Shown here in pieces: positions 1-8,064 of a stretch of 64,000 nt of DNA. A model generated the notes under the pieces. The model had not been told where the DNA came from, did not search any database, and saw only the letters and a list, made by a program, of their open reading frames with translations. Both the position numbers and the translations under genes were made by a program. Source of the DNA: Paucibacter sp. B2R-40 (GTDB lineage: Bacteria > Pseudomonadota > Gammaproteobacteria > Burkholderiales > Burkholderiaceae_C); contig NZ_JAJIRP010000005.1 of NCBI RefSeq assembly GCF_025717555.1, forward strand, positions 62,001 to 126,000. Reading direction: 5' to 3'. How positions within the stretch are numbered: position 1 is the stretch's first letter; the number at the start of each line of letters is the position of its first letter.

Positions 1-16
1 CCAACAACGGCGAACT

Positions 17-1567
17 TCATTTCTTTGCTTGCTCCAAACGACTGGCGGGACCAAGTTTGCTGTCGGCCTCGATTTCACGCCGGCGCAGCCGTTCGCGCAG
101 TAGCCCCAGCAAGGGCCAGCACAACAGCAACAGGGCCAAACTCATCAACGTGCCGACCAGCGGACCCGACCAGAAAATCCCCAAACTGCCCTGCGAGGAC
201 AACATCGACTGGCGGAAATTGGTCTCTGCCATATCGCCGAGCACCAAGGCCAACACCAGCGGCGCCAAGGGATAGCGCAGCTTCTTGAACAAATAACCCA
301 TCACCCCGAACACCAGCATCATGCCGACGTCAAACATCGAGCTGTGCACGGTGTAGGCGCCGACCGCGCACAAGACGATGATCATCGGCGCTACCAGCGA
401 AAAGGGGATGCGCAGGATGGCGGCCCAGAACGGCACCGTCGTCAGCACCACAAGCAGGCCGACCAGATTGCCCAGATACATCGACGCGATGAGGCCCCAG
501 ACGAATTCCTTTTGCTCGACAAACAGCATAGGCCCCGGCTGCAGGCCCCAGATCAGCAGGCCGCCCAGCAGCACGGCGGCTGTCGGTGAGCCCGGGATGC
601 CCAGAGTCAGCATCGGCAACAAAGCAGCGGTGCCGGCGGCATGCGCAGCCGTCTCCGGCGCAATCACGCCCTCGATCGCCCCTTTACCGAACTTCTCGGG
701 ATGTTTGGAAAAGCGCCTCGCCATGCCATAACTCATGAACGAAGCGGGTGTCGCGCCGCCGGGCGTGATGCCCATCCAGCAGCCGATCAAGGTACTGCGC
801 AAGAACACTCGCCAATGCTTGATCAACTGAGCCCAGGTCTGCCAGACCACACGCGGATTGATGTGCGCGCTCTGCCCCTTGAAGGCCAGGCCCTCTTCCA
901 TCGTCAGCAAAATTTCGCCGATGCCGAACAGACCGATCACGGCGATCAAAAAGTCAAAACCCTTCAGCAAAACCGTTGTGCCGTAAGTCATGCGCAACTG
1001 CCCGCTGACGGTATCCATGCCGACCGTGGCCAAGGCAAAACCGAGCAACATTGCGGCCAGCGTGCGCAGCGGCGGTTCGCGACTCATGCCGACAAAGCTG
1101 CAAAAGGTCAGGAACTGCACGGCAAACATCTGTGAAGGGCCAAAGTTCAGCGCAAAGCGCGCCAGCAGCGGCGCCAAAAAGGTGATCAGAATCACCGCGA
1201 ACAAAGCACCCACAAAGGACGAGGTAAAGGCAGTGGCCAGCGCCTGCGCCGCTCGGCCGTCGCGCGCCATCGGGTAGCCATCAAAAGTGGTCGCCACCGA
1301 CCAAGGCTCGCCGGGGATGTTGAACAAAATCGAGGTGATGGCGCCGCCAAACAAGGCTCCCCAGTAGATGCAAGACAGCATGATGATGGCCGAGGTCGGC
1401 GCCATCGTGAAGGTCAAGGGCAGCAATATCGCCACACCATTGGCCCCGCCCAGACCGGGCAGCACACCGATCAGCACGCCCAGCGTGATACCGATCAACA
1501 TATAGCCTAGGTTGGGCAGACTCATGGCCACGCCAAAGCCTTGCACCAGGTTGCCGAAGTCTTCCAT
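17..1567 (-). CDS. tctA: TctA-family large permease of a tripartite tricarboxylate transporter
   Basis: This 516-residue, very hydrophobic inner-membrane protein is the large permease of a tripartite tricarboxylate transporter. Such transporters import carboxylates delivered by a periplasmic binding protein. Family hallmarks are visible: PGLGGANGVAILLPLTF near residues 37-53, GITPGGATPASF in the middle, and LGIPGSPTAAVLLGG after it. About ten or more membrane segments are apparent and the length is normal for TctA. The ATG at 1567 is preceded by an AAAGG-like ribosome site. It is the last gene of an operon reading acyl-CoA synthetase, two binding proteins, tctB, tctA, and lies 41 bp after tctB. 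The carboxylate carried cannot be read from the sequence; the neighbouring synthetase hints at a dicarboxylate. Confidence 0.95.
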   Translation of the reverse strand: MEDFGNLVQGFGVAMSLPNLGYMLIGITLGVLIGVLPGLGGANGVAILLPLTFTMAPTSAIIMLSCIYWGALFGGAITSILFNIPGEPWSVATTFDGYPMARDGRAAQALATAFTSSFVGALFAVILITFLAPLLARFALNFGPSQMFAVQFLTFCSFVGMSREPPLRTLAAMLLGFALATVGMDTVSGQLRMTYGTTVLLKGFDFLIAVIGLFGIGEILLTMEEGLAFKGQSAHINPRVVWQTWAQLIKHWRVFLRSTLIGCWMGITPGGATPASFMSYGMARRFSKHPEKFGKGAIEGVIAPETAAHAAGTAALLPMLTLGIPGSPTAAVLLGGLLIWGLQPGPMLFVEQKEFVWGLIASMYLGNLVGLLVVLTTVPFWAAILRIPFSLVAPMIIVLCAVGAYTVHSSMFDVGMMLVFGVMGYLFKKLRYPLAPLVLALVLGDMAETNFRQSMLSSQGSLGIFWSGPLVGTLMSLALLLLCWPLLGLLRERLRRREIEADSKLGPASRLEQAKK

Positions 1568-1608
1568 CAGTGAGCCTTTGTTGGGCGCTCTAGTCTCGGG
1601 CTAAATAC

Positions 1609-2118
1609 TTAAAAGCCCAAAAGTTGTTCGAGTGGCCCCTTGGGTAGCGGCACCATAAAGCGCAATTCAAAAACAAAAAACAAAATCATCGACATCACAG
1701 GCGCCAACAACAGCGCCTTCCACCAGGCGTAGCCACCGTGGCGGCGCATGAAGAACACCAGCAATAGGGCTGAGGCGACATAGATACCCAAAGCTTGAAT
1801 AAGGCCGACATAGATCAGCATCGGCCAAAACACCGCCCAAACGCCAGCAGCCTCCGCTGGCTGGACGAAAACACGGGCGTCACCGCGCCAGCGCAGCAAT
1901 TGCTGCACAATCAACAGACCGCTGACCAGGGCCAAACCGATGCCGATATAAAAAGGGAAATAGCCGGCGCGCGGCCCGTCATCGGCCCAGCCGCGACCAA
2001 CCCGCACGCTGTCCACCATCACCAAAACAGCCAGCACCAGCAACAAGCCTGCAACGCCCAACTCGACCCAGCGCGAAGCCAGCGACGGCGTTTGCTTTTT
2101 CTCGTGTTCCGCACTCAT
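1609..2118 (-). CDS. tctB: TctB-family small membrane subunit of the tripartite tricarboxylate transporter
   Basis: This 169-residue protein has four predicted membrane helices, as expected for the poorly conserved small TctB subunit that partners TctA. A segment near residue 45 (RAGYFPFYIGIGLALVSG) fits the TctB pattern. The preceding binding-protein gene stops at 2122-2124. A GTG at 2119-2121 directly follows that stop and an ATG at 2116-2118 comes next. I chose the ATG; the GTG would add one residue. The tight spacing implies translational coupling with the upstream gene. The protein is well placed but assigned mainly by context, size and hydrophobicity. Confidence 0.9.
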   Translation of the reverse strand: MSAEHEKKQTPSLASRWVELGVAGLLLVLAVLVMVDSVRVGRGWADDGPRAGYFPFYIGIGLALVSGLLIVQQLLRWRGDARVFVQPAEAAGVWAVFWPMLIYVGLIQALGIYVASALLLVFFMRRHGGYAWWKALLLAPVMSMILFFVFELRFMVPLPKGPLEQLLGF

Positions 2119-2121
2119 CAC

Positions 2122-3114
2122 TCAGTGCGCCTTGAACTTGGCTTCACGCATCAAGACCAGATGGAAATGCGCGGTTTGGTCCAACCACTTATCGAACGGA
2201 GCCCCACTCATGCTGGTCGGGTTGAAGGCCCCTTGCGCCATAAACGCTTGCCATTCCGGCAAGCCGCGCAGCTTCTCGAACAAACGCACATAAAAAGCGC
2301 GTTGCTCGGCGCTGACCTGCGGTGCCATGAAAATGCCGCGCAGCATCAGGTAAGAAACCGGGATCTTGGCCGACATGCAGGTCGGGATCTCGGACCAGCT
2401 TCGGCCATTCGAGAGCTTGGTCCGATATTTCATAGGCGCGCCATCGAACACACACAGCGGCCTCACCTTGCCCGCGCGCCAGAGCGCCTCGGCTTCGATC
2501 GGGTTGTTGACCGTCAAGTCCACCTCGGAAGTGGCCAAGGCCTTGGCCACATCGCCGCCGCCTTTCAAGGCGACATATTGAATGCGTGTTGTAGCGGCCG
2601 TTTCCAGCAACACGCCGATCAACTGATCTTCTTGTTTGCTGCCGGTGCCGCCCAGCTTGAAGCTGCCCGGCGGGCGGCTGCGCAAGGCTTCCATCAATTG
2701 CTCTGCCGTTTGAAAGGAAGAGTCGGCATTCACCCACAGAACGAACTGGTCGAGAGCCAACATGGACACCGGGGTAATGTCGTGCCATGAAAAATCTACC
2801 CCGGTGGCGAGCGGGATGGTGAACAAGTTGGACAAGCTAATCAGCAATTTATGCGGATTGGCGACCGCCGCCTTGGTGTCCAACAGACCCTCGGCTCCCG
2901 AATCGCCGGTCTTGTTGACGACTTGCAAGGGCTGCTTCATCAAACCATGCTTGGTGATCAATTCCTGCACAAAGCGCGCCATTTGATCGGCACCGCCCCC
3001 CTTGCCAGCTGGCACCACCAACTCCACCGGGGCGCTGGGCTCCCAGGCCCAAGCCGCCGGGGCAGACAGCGCCATTGCGCAAGCGAGCAGGGCCGTTCGA
3101 TGAATAGTCAGCAT
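2122..3114 (-). CDS. tctC: TctC/Bug-family periplasmic solute-binding protein (first of two)
   Basis: This 330-residue exported protein belongs to the Bug/TctC binding proteins that capture carboxylates in the periplasm and hand them to TctAB. A signal peptide is clear, with cleavage expected after AWA near residue 23. The mature start WEPSAPVELVVPAGKGGGAD carries the family beta-strand and glycine-rich ligand loop, and GGTGSKQEDQ follows in the middle. The frame is open for another 53 codons upstream, but only the ATG at 3114 gives a proper signal peptide. It follows a close paralogue by 26 bp, so the operon encodes two binding proteins for one permease. The two share long identical blocks such as SLSNLFT-PLATGV and SMLALDQFVLWVNA, pointing to tandem duplication. 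Confidence 0.94.
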   Translation of the reverse strand: MLTIHRTALLACAMALSAPAAWAWEPSAPVELVVPAGKGGGADQMARFVQELITKHGLMKQPLQVVNKTGDSGAEGLLDTKAAVANPHKLLISLSNLFTIPLATGVDFSWHDITPVSMLALDQFVLWVNADSSFQTAEQLMEALRSRPPGSFKLGGTGSKQEDQLIGVLLETAATTRIQYVALKGGGDVAKALATSEVDLTVNNPIEAEALWRAGKVRPLCVFDGAPMKYRTKLSNGRSWSEIPTCMSAKIPVSYLMLRGIFMAPQVSAEQRAFYVRLFEKLRGLPEWQAFMAQGAFNPTSMSGAPFDKWLDQTAHFHLVLMREAKFKAH

Positions 3115-3140
3115 GATTGTTCCGTTCACGCTTGGCCCGG

Positions 3141-4169
3141 CTATTGAGCCAGGAAGCCGGCCTGCTTCATCAACTGCCGATGCATCTGTTCGTTCTTGCC
3201 CAGCCAGTCTACATAGGCCTCCCCGCTCAGCGCGGTCTGGCGAAATGCCCCCTTCTCCATAAAGCCGCGCCACTCGGGCGTGGCCCGCACCTTGTTGAAG
3301 AGGTCGAGATAAAAAGCCTGCTGTTCTTTGGCGACGCCGGGCGCCATGAAAATACCGCGCAACATCAAATACTCGACCGGAATGCCAGCCGCCGCGCAGC
3401 TGGGAATGTCCTGCCAGGACAGGCCGTTCGAGAGTTTGGCCGGATAAGGCAGCGCAACGCTATCAAATACACACAGCGCCCGCAACTTGCCGGCGCGCCA
3501 ATGCGACTCCGCCTCGATCGGGTTATTGACAGTCGCTTCGACATGCTGACCCACCAACTGCACGGCCACCTCGCCGCCGCCCTTGTAGGGGATATAGGTC
3601 AGCTTCTTGCCCGCCACGCCCTCCAGCATCATCGCGATGATCTGGTCCTCTTGCTTGGAGCCGGTACCGCCCAATTTCAGCGTGTTGTTCGGTTGCGCCT
3701 TCAGCGCCGTCATAAAATCCTTGGCGGTCTTGTACGGCGACTCGGCATTCACCCACAACACAAACTGATCCAGTGCCAACATGGAAACCGGGGTCAGATC
3801 GCGCCAATTGAAGGGCACACCAGTGGCCAGCGGCGTCGTGAACAGATTGGACAACGTAATGATCAGCTTGTGCGGGTCACCACTCGCGCCCTTGATCTCC
3901 AAAAAACCCTCGGCCCCTGCGCCGCCGCTTTTGTTGACCACCACAATGGCCTGCTTCATCAAGCCATGCTTGCTGACCACGCCTTGCACGAAACGCGCCA
4001 TCTGATCGGCGCCGCCGCCGGTGCCGGCCGGCACAATCAGCTCCACCGGGCGCGTCGGCTCCCAGGCCCAGGCCGTTTGCGCCAGTCCCGGCAGGCCCAG
4101 CAAGCCCAGGCTCACCAGCAAAACATGGCGCAGCTTGCGGCCGCTCGAAAAACGGTTCTTCAAACGCAT
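3141..4169 (-). CDS. tctC: TctC/Bug-family periplasmic solute-binding protein (second of two)
   Basis: This 342-residue paralogue of the next gene downstream is also a Bug-type periplasmic binding protein. The signal sequence is longer (about 35 residues, ending QTAWA) and the mature part begins WEPTRPVELIVPAGTGGGAD. Conserved blocks include GGTGSKQEDQIIAMMLEG and NNPIEAESHWRAGKLRALCV. The ATG at 4169 has a strong GGAGGAGG-type ribosome site about 10 bases upstream. It sits 25 bp after the acyl-CoA synthetase gene and 26 bp before the other tctC. Divergence between the copies lies mainly in the C-terminal half, which may mean different ligand preference; that is inference. Confidence 0.94.
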   Translation of the reverse strand: MRLKNRFSSGRKLRHVLLVSLGLLGLPGLAQTAWAWEPTRPVELIVPAGTGGGADQMARFVQGVVSKHGLMKQAIVVVNKSGGAGAEGFLEIKGASGDPHKLIITLSNLFTTPLATGVPFNWRDLTPVSMLALDQFVLWVNAESPYKTAKDFMTALKAQPNNTLKLGGTGSKQEDQIIAMMLEGVAGKKLTYIPYKGGGEVAVQLVGQHVEATVNNPIEAESHWRAGKLRALCVFDSVALPYPAKLSNGLSWQDIPSCAAAGIPVEYLMLRGIFMAPGVAKEQQAFYLDLFNKVRATPEWRGFMEKGAFRQTALSGEAYVDWLGKNEQMHRQLMKQAGFLAQ

Positions 4170-4194
4170 GTCCTCACCCCTCCTCCAGGTCTTT

Positions 4195-5718
4195 TCAAGC
4201 GCCCAGTCCGAGTTTCTCGGCCAAGCCTATGCGCTGCAATTTGCCGGTCGCACCCTTGGGGATTTCGCTCAAGAACAAAATCCGCCGCGGCACTTTGAAG
4301 TCAGCCAGCCGGGTGGCCACAAAGGCGCGCAGCGTCGCTTCGTCCAGGCTCGCCCCCTCGCGCAACACCACCGCAGCGGCGACATCTTCGCCCAACTTTG
4401 CATGCGGCATGCCAAAGCTTACGACTTGTTGCACAGCCGGGTGATCCATGATGACCTCATCAACCTCGCGCGGGCTGATCTTCTCGCCGCCCCGGTTGAT
4501 GATTTCCTTCAACCGCCCGGTGATGCTCAGATAGCCTTCGGCGTCCAGCTGACCTTGATCTCCGGTGCGAAACCATCCGTCTTGCCAGCCCTGCGCATTG
4601 GCGACCGGGTTGTTCTCATAACCCGATGTGACATTGGGCCCGCGAATGACAATCTCGCCGATTCCGCCGGCCGGCAGCAGCTGACCGTCGGCAGCCATGA
4701 TGGCGATTTCAGGGCCTGCCGCAAGACCTACCGTGCCCGGCTTGCGGGCCCCTGGAGGCAAAGGGTTAGAGGACATCTGATGCGCGGCCTCGGTCATGCC
4801 GTAAGCCTCGATCAGGGGAGCGCCAAAAGCCGCCTCAAGCTCGGTGATGACCTGCGGCGGCATCGAACTGGAGGACGAGCGCATAAAGCGCAGCGGCTGG
4901 CGCGCGATCAGCTCGGCATGGCCGCGCGCTCTGGCGACGATGGCTTGATGCATGGTCGGCACCGCGGTATACCAGGTCGGTTTGGCTTCTTCCATCCAGG
5001 CAAAGAACTTCAAGGCATTGAAGCCGGGCGTGCAAAAAACCTGCGAGCCGGCCGCCAGCGGCGCCAGCACGCCGGCGATCAGACCGTGTATGTGAAACAG
5101 CGGCATCACATTAAGGCCGCAGTCGCTGGATGTGAATTGCAGGCTGCGCAGGATATGGCGCGCTGAAGCGAGCAAATTGCCCTGCGACAGGGGCACGATC
5201 TTGGGCCGCGAGGTGGTGCCCGAGGTGTGCAAAACCATGGACACGTCGTCGGGCCTGGCCCAAATCGGCGCGACCAAGGGCTTGGCGGGCGACTCGCTGA
5301 GCAGGCTGAACGCTCCGGCCGGCGCCGCCGCCTCAACCACCAGGCGCAGGATTGGCACGCCAAGTTTTTCGGCCACGGCAATGGCAGGCGAGATGCTGCC
5401 GGCCTCCACGATCAAGGCGCGCGCCTGCAGATCGTTCAGATAGAACTCGAATTCATCGCTGCGGTACGCCGGGTTGAGCGGCGCGCTGGCCACCCCGCAG
5501 GCACAGGCGATAAAGCAGGCCGCCATCTCCGGGCCATTGTTCAAGACGATGGCGACGCGGTCATTGGCGCCAAGACCAAGCGCATTCAGTTGACTGACCG
5601 TGCCACTGACCAAGTCCCGCAAGGCCGCAAAACTCAAAGGCGAGCGGCCCGGCGCCGACAAGGCGGGGGCGTCGGCCTGGCCCTTGGACAGCAAGTCGAA
5701 AAGACAATCTGGTTTCAT
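4195..5718 (-). CDS. AMP-forming acyl-CoA synthetase, oxalyl-CoA synthetase (AAE3/Pcs60)-like
   Basis: This 507-residue adenylate-forming enzyme has the AMP-binding signature HTSGTTSRPKIVPLSQGN at about residues 164-181. The acceptor motif is YGMTEAAHQMSSNPLPPG near residue 300, followed by RKPGTVG, and the C-terminal lysine motif is PKGATGKLQR. The TEAxHQMSSNPLPPG block is the form I recall from the plant AAE3 / yeast Pcs60 oxalyl-CoA synthetases rather than from FadD. The likely reaction is ATP-dependent CoA activation of oxalate or a related short carboxylic acid in the cytoplasm. It is the first gene of the tct operon, so import and activation of one acid may be coupled. Substrate assignment is moderate; membership in the ANL superfamily is certain. 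Confidence 0.88.
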   Translation of the reverse strand: MKPDCLFDLLSKGQADAPALSAPGRSPLSFAALRDLVSGTVSQLNALGLGANDRVAIVLNNGPEMAACFIACACGVASAPLNPAYRSDEFEFYLNDLQARALIVEAGSISPAIAVAEKLGVPILRLVVEAAAPAGAFSLLSESPAKPLVAPIWARPDDVSMVLHTSGTTSRPKIVPLSQGNLLASARHILRSLQFTSSDCGLNVMPLFHIHGLIAGVLAPLAAGSQVFCTPGFNALKFFAWMEEAKPTWYTAVPTMHQAIVARARGHAELIARQPLRFMRSSSSSMPPQVITELEAAFGAPLIEAYGMTEAAHQMSSNPLPPGARKPGTVGLAAGPEIAIMAADGQLLPAGGIGEIVIRGPNVTSGYENNPVANAQGWQDGWFRTGDQGQLDAEGYLSITGRLKEIINRGGEKISPREVDEVIMDHPAVQQVVSFGMPHAKLGEDVAAAVVLREGASLDEATLRAFVATRLADFKVPRRILFLSEIPKGATGKLQRIGLAEKLGLGA

Positions 5719-6221
5719 CTATGACTCTTTGAATGGCGGATTCGAGAGGCACGAGGCCATGGATGCCCTGCATATTAGCGGCTGATTCTGACAATCCGCG
5801 CGCCTATGGCGTTATTTCTTCTTTTTACCGCGCAGCCAAGCTGGCTGCCCTGCAGGCAAGTTCACCCCTACTGTTGAGCCGACTTTGGCGCAGCAGCAAG
5901 GGGTCGAAATTGATTGCCCACGCGAACAGGAACGAGCTCTTCCGCAAAAGGGAGCCACGAGGAGCCACAAGGAGCCATGGCAGCGAATTTAGAGGCAAGG
6001 CGGTTGATCTCGACCACCAGGGCGGCGCTCAGGAAGGTCCTTCAGTTCGGGCGCCGTCATGAACAGTCTGGTGACCGCGTTGGCCAATACAAAAGCTATG
6101 CCGATCAGCAACAGGCCAAGAAAAAGTGTGATTTACGACGAGATTGTCGAGCGGGTGTCGGGACTTTTGACAAGGGCGCAGCCTGCCAAGGCCGCAGCAG
6201 CGCCGACCAGCCCTTGAACTG
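5719..6221. other. 503-bp intergenic region upstream of the tct operon
   Basis: No convincing gene is seen here. The region must hold the promoter of the minus-strand acyl-CoA synthetase/tct operon and the 3' end of the preceding minus-strand operon. An AAAGAG-type ribosome site lies just before the ATG at 5718. Three tandem 10-bp copies of GGAGCCA(C/T)NN lie at 5951-5980. On the minus strand a 47-codon open stretch (6132 down to 5992) would encode one membrane helix, but it has no ATG before the helix. Confidence 0.6.
5951..5980. repeat. Three tandem 10-bp repeats, GGAGCCACGA type
   Basis: Three adjacent decamers read GGAGCCACGA, GGAGCCACAA and GGAGCCATGG, with differences confined to the last three bases. 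They lie in the noncoding region upstream of the acyl-CoA synthetase gene. No function is known to me. A protein-binding array or a replication-slippage product are both possible. Confidence 0.75.
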
Positions 6222-7223
6222 TCAGCGCCTCCGGAACAGCGGGCCGAAAAATGGGCCAAAAACCGGGCCAAAAAGCCGCCCCAGGCCCAGCCACTGCTGC
6301 GCCCAAAAACCGCGCCCGTAGTCGCGCCCGCCCTCCTCGGCCAATTGGTCACGCACCCCAGTGGCATCCCAACGCAGCTCGAAGTTGGCGGTGCGGAAAA
6401 GAATATCCCAGACGGGAAACAGCACGGCAAAGTTATGCCCGCCCAGCGTGCCGCGGCCTTCGGACTCATGCCCTATGCCGATCGAGTGATGGACACGGTG
6501 GTAGCGCGGGCTCACCAATACCCGCTCAAACAAGGGGCCAAACCACAGCCTCACGTTCGCATGCTGCAGGTTCTCAAACAACTGCGACAGCGCCACCAGC
6601 GCGACAAATTGCGCGGGTTCCACGCCAATCAGGCGCGCCAACACGACGAAGACCGCATCGCGCAATACATCATCAAGCAGATGGTTGCGGTTGTCGCTCC
6701 ACATCGTCATCTGGCGCTGGCTGTGGTGCAGCGCATGCAGCGCCCACCACCAGTTCCAGGCATGCTGGGCCCGGTGCAGCCAGTAATTGACCAGGTCGAA
6801 CACCAGCAGATAGATCAGGAAACTGACCCAGGGAATGTCGCTAACCCCCGGCCACAATGCATCCAGCTGAAGGCTGGGCAAGCCGGCCATACGGGCCGCA
6901 CCGGACAGGCTGTCCCAAACAGGGCCAAGGCTGAAGAACATCAGCAGCTTGAACAACCCCAGTCGGTGAATCAGCGTGTAGATCACGTCGACCCGCACCG
7001 CCTGCGCGTCCACCACCGGCTCAACCGGCCGCCAGCGCTCCAGGCTGCGTATCACCAGCAGCATCACCGCAATCTGCAGCAGGCCCACCAGCAAAAGGCC
7101 GGTGGCGCTGAAAGCGTCCTCAAGCAGGTTGCCGCCGCCCAGCGCGAACACCAGGGGCTGCACCAGCGACTCGAACAATTGCTGCTGCAACGCGCCGAAA
7201 CCGTCGATCAAGAACTCAATCAT
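6222..7223 (-). CDS. Fatty acid hydroxylase / sterol desaturase superfamily membrane protein
   Basis: This 333-residue integral membrane protein has the histidine clusters of the di-iron fatty acid hydroxylase/sterol desaturase superfamily. They are NYWLHRAQH, then WWALHALHHS about ten residues later, and YHRVHHSIGIGH followed by GHNFAVLFPVWD near residue 265. Such enzymes hydroxylate or desaturate lipids; the substrate here is unknown. Four or more helices precede the first cluster. The start at 7223 is the first ATG giving a normal N terminus (MIEFLIDGFGAL) and overlaps the deacetylase stop by 8 bp, so translation is probably coupled. The C terminus ends in GPxF-type repeats (FGPVFGPFFGPLF) encoded by three 12-bp tandem DNA repeats. 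Confidence 0.9.
   Translation of the reverse strand: MIEFLIDGFGALQQQLFESLVQPLVFALGGGNLLEDAFSATGLLLVGLLQIAVMLLVIRSLERWRPVEPVVDAQAVRVDVIYTLIHRLGLFKLLMFFSLGPVWDSLSGAARMAGLPSLQLDALWPGVSDIPWVSFLIYLLVFDLVNYWLHRAQHAWNWWWALHALHHSQRQMTMWSDNRNHLLDDVLRDAVFVVLARLIGVEPAQFVALVALSQLFENLQHANVRLWFGPLFERVLVSPRYHRVHHSIGIGHESEGRGTLGGHNFAVLFPVWDILFRTANFELRWDATGVRDQLAEEGGRDYGRGFWAQQWLGLGRLFGPVFGPFFGPLFRRR
6241..6276. repeat. Three tandem 12-bp repeats at the 3' end of the hydroxylase gene
   Basis: On the plus strand the units read GGGCCGAAAAAT, GGGCCAAAAACC and GGGCCAAAAAGC. They are in frame with the minus-strand hydroxylase gene and encode its repeated FGP tail. Because 12 is a multiple of three, copy-number change would lengthen or shorten the tail without a frameshift. 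Confidence 0.85.
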
Positions 7224-8064
7224 GCGGCAGGTCTTTCGCGACTGAGGCCGGCGCCGCTTGCAACAGCCCCGCCATCTTGAACAAGGTGCGGTAGCGCGGA
7301 TGTTCACGCAGCGGTGCAAAACACATGCCTTGGTCCTTCAGCCCTTGCAGCAGCGGCTCCAAGACGGCCGGCGCCCAAGGCTGCTGGCGCGACCAAATGC
7401 CCAGATGCGCCATCAGAATATCGCCGGGTCTGACGGTCTTCAGCGCACGCTCCAGCAGCAAGGCATTCGGATAGCGCTCGCTCGACAACTCATCGCCGAG
7501 AAAACCGGCCGCGCTCCAGCCCACATGGACATAGCCACATTTCTGCGCGGCAGCCAGCAAGGCCGGCGAAGTCTTGCCGCCCGGTGCGCGAAAGATCGGA
7601 CCCATCGCCTGGCCCGTCATCTCGCTAAAGCGCGCACTCACCTGCTTGAGGCTGGCGCAATATTGTTCGGCGCTCATTTCATGCCGCACCGGCTGTTGCT
7701 CGCCCGCTGCGGTGCTGACCTTGAAGCGCGTGATCTCGCTTTTGTCCGGCTCCGGCAAATCGGCCAACCAGGTATCGTGGTTCCAGGTGTGAGCGCCGAA
7801 GTCATGGCCCTCGCCTAGCCGCTCGCGCCACCAAGCCGCCCAGTCATCATCCAGGGTCCGGCCACCGGTTTTGGTCGGCTCGTTGGCCAAGAAAAAAGTC
7901 GCCCTCGCGTCAAACCGTTTGAGCGTCTCGGCGATCAGCGGGGCCACGCCCATATGGCCGGTGTCAAAGGTCAGAAAGATCGGCTTGGCACAAGTCTGGG
8001 CATACGGATGTCCGGGCGCCGCCGCCCCCATCAGGGCGCTGGCCAGCAGCAGGCCTGGTTTCAT
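7216..8064 (-). CDS. Polysaccharide deacetylase (NodB-like) family protein, exported
   Basis: This 282-residue protein starts with a signal-like segment (MKPGLLLASALMGAAAPGHPYA) and continues with a NodB-type fold. Motif 1 is LTFDTGH instead of the usual TFDDG: the first aspartate is kept and the second, normally a metal ligand, is threonine. Motif 2 is GAHTWNHD, with both histidines. A later PIFRAPGGK matches motif 3. The likely role is hydrolysis of acetyl groups on a cell-envelope polysaccharide, although the changed metal site leaves activity open. The start ATG at 8064 overlaps the stop of the preceding beta-propeller gene (ATGA), and the gene's own stop overlaps the next start, making three coupled genes. 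Confidence 0.88.
   Translation of the reverse strand: MKPGLLLASALMGAAAPGHPYAQTCAKPIFLTFDTGHMGVAPLIAETLKRFDARATFFLANEPTKTGGRTLDDDWAAWWRERLGEGHDFGAHTWNHDTWLADLPEPDKSEITRFKVSTAAGEQQPVRHEMSAEQYCASLKQVSARFSEMTGQAMGPIFRAPGGKTSPALLAAAQKCGYVHVGWSAAGFLGDELSSERYPNALLLERALKTVRPGDILMAHLGIWSRQQPWAPAVLEPLLQGLKDQGMCFAPLREHPRYRTLFKMAGLLQAAPASVAKDLPHD

Noticed and set aside
5733-6321. Plus-strand frames in the intergenic region upstream of the tct operon
   Set aside because: No ribosome site, low-complexity content and no recognisable motif; not called as genes.
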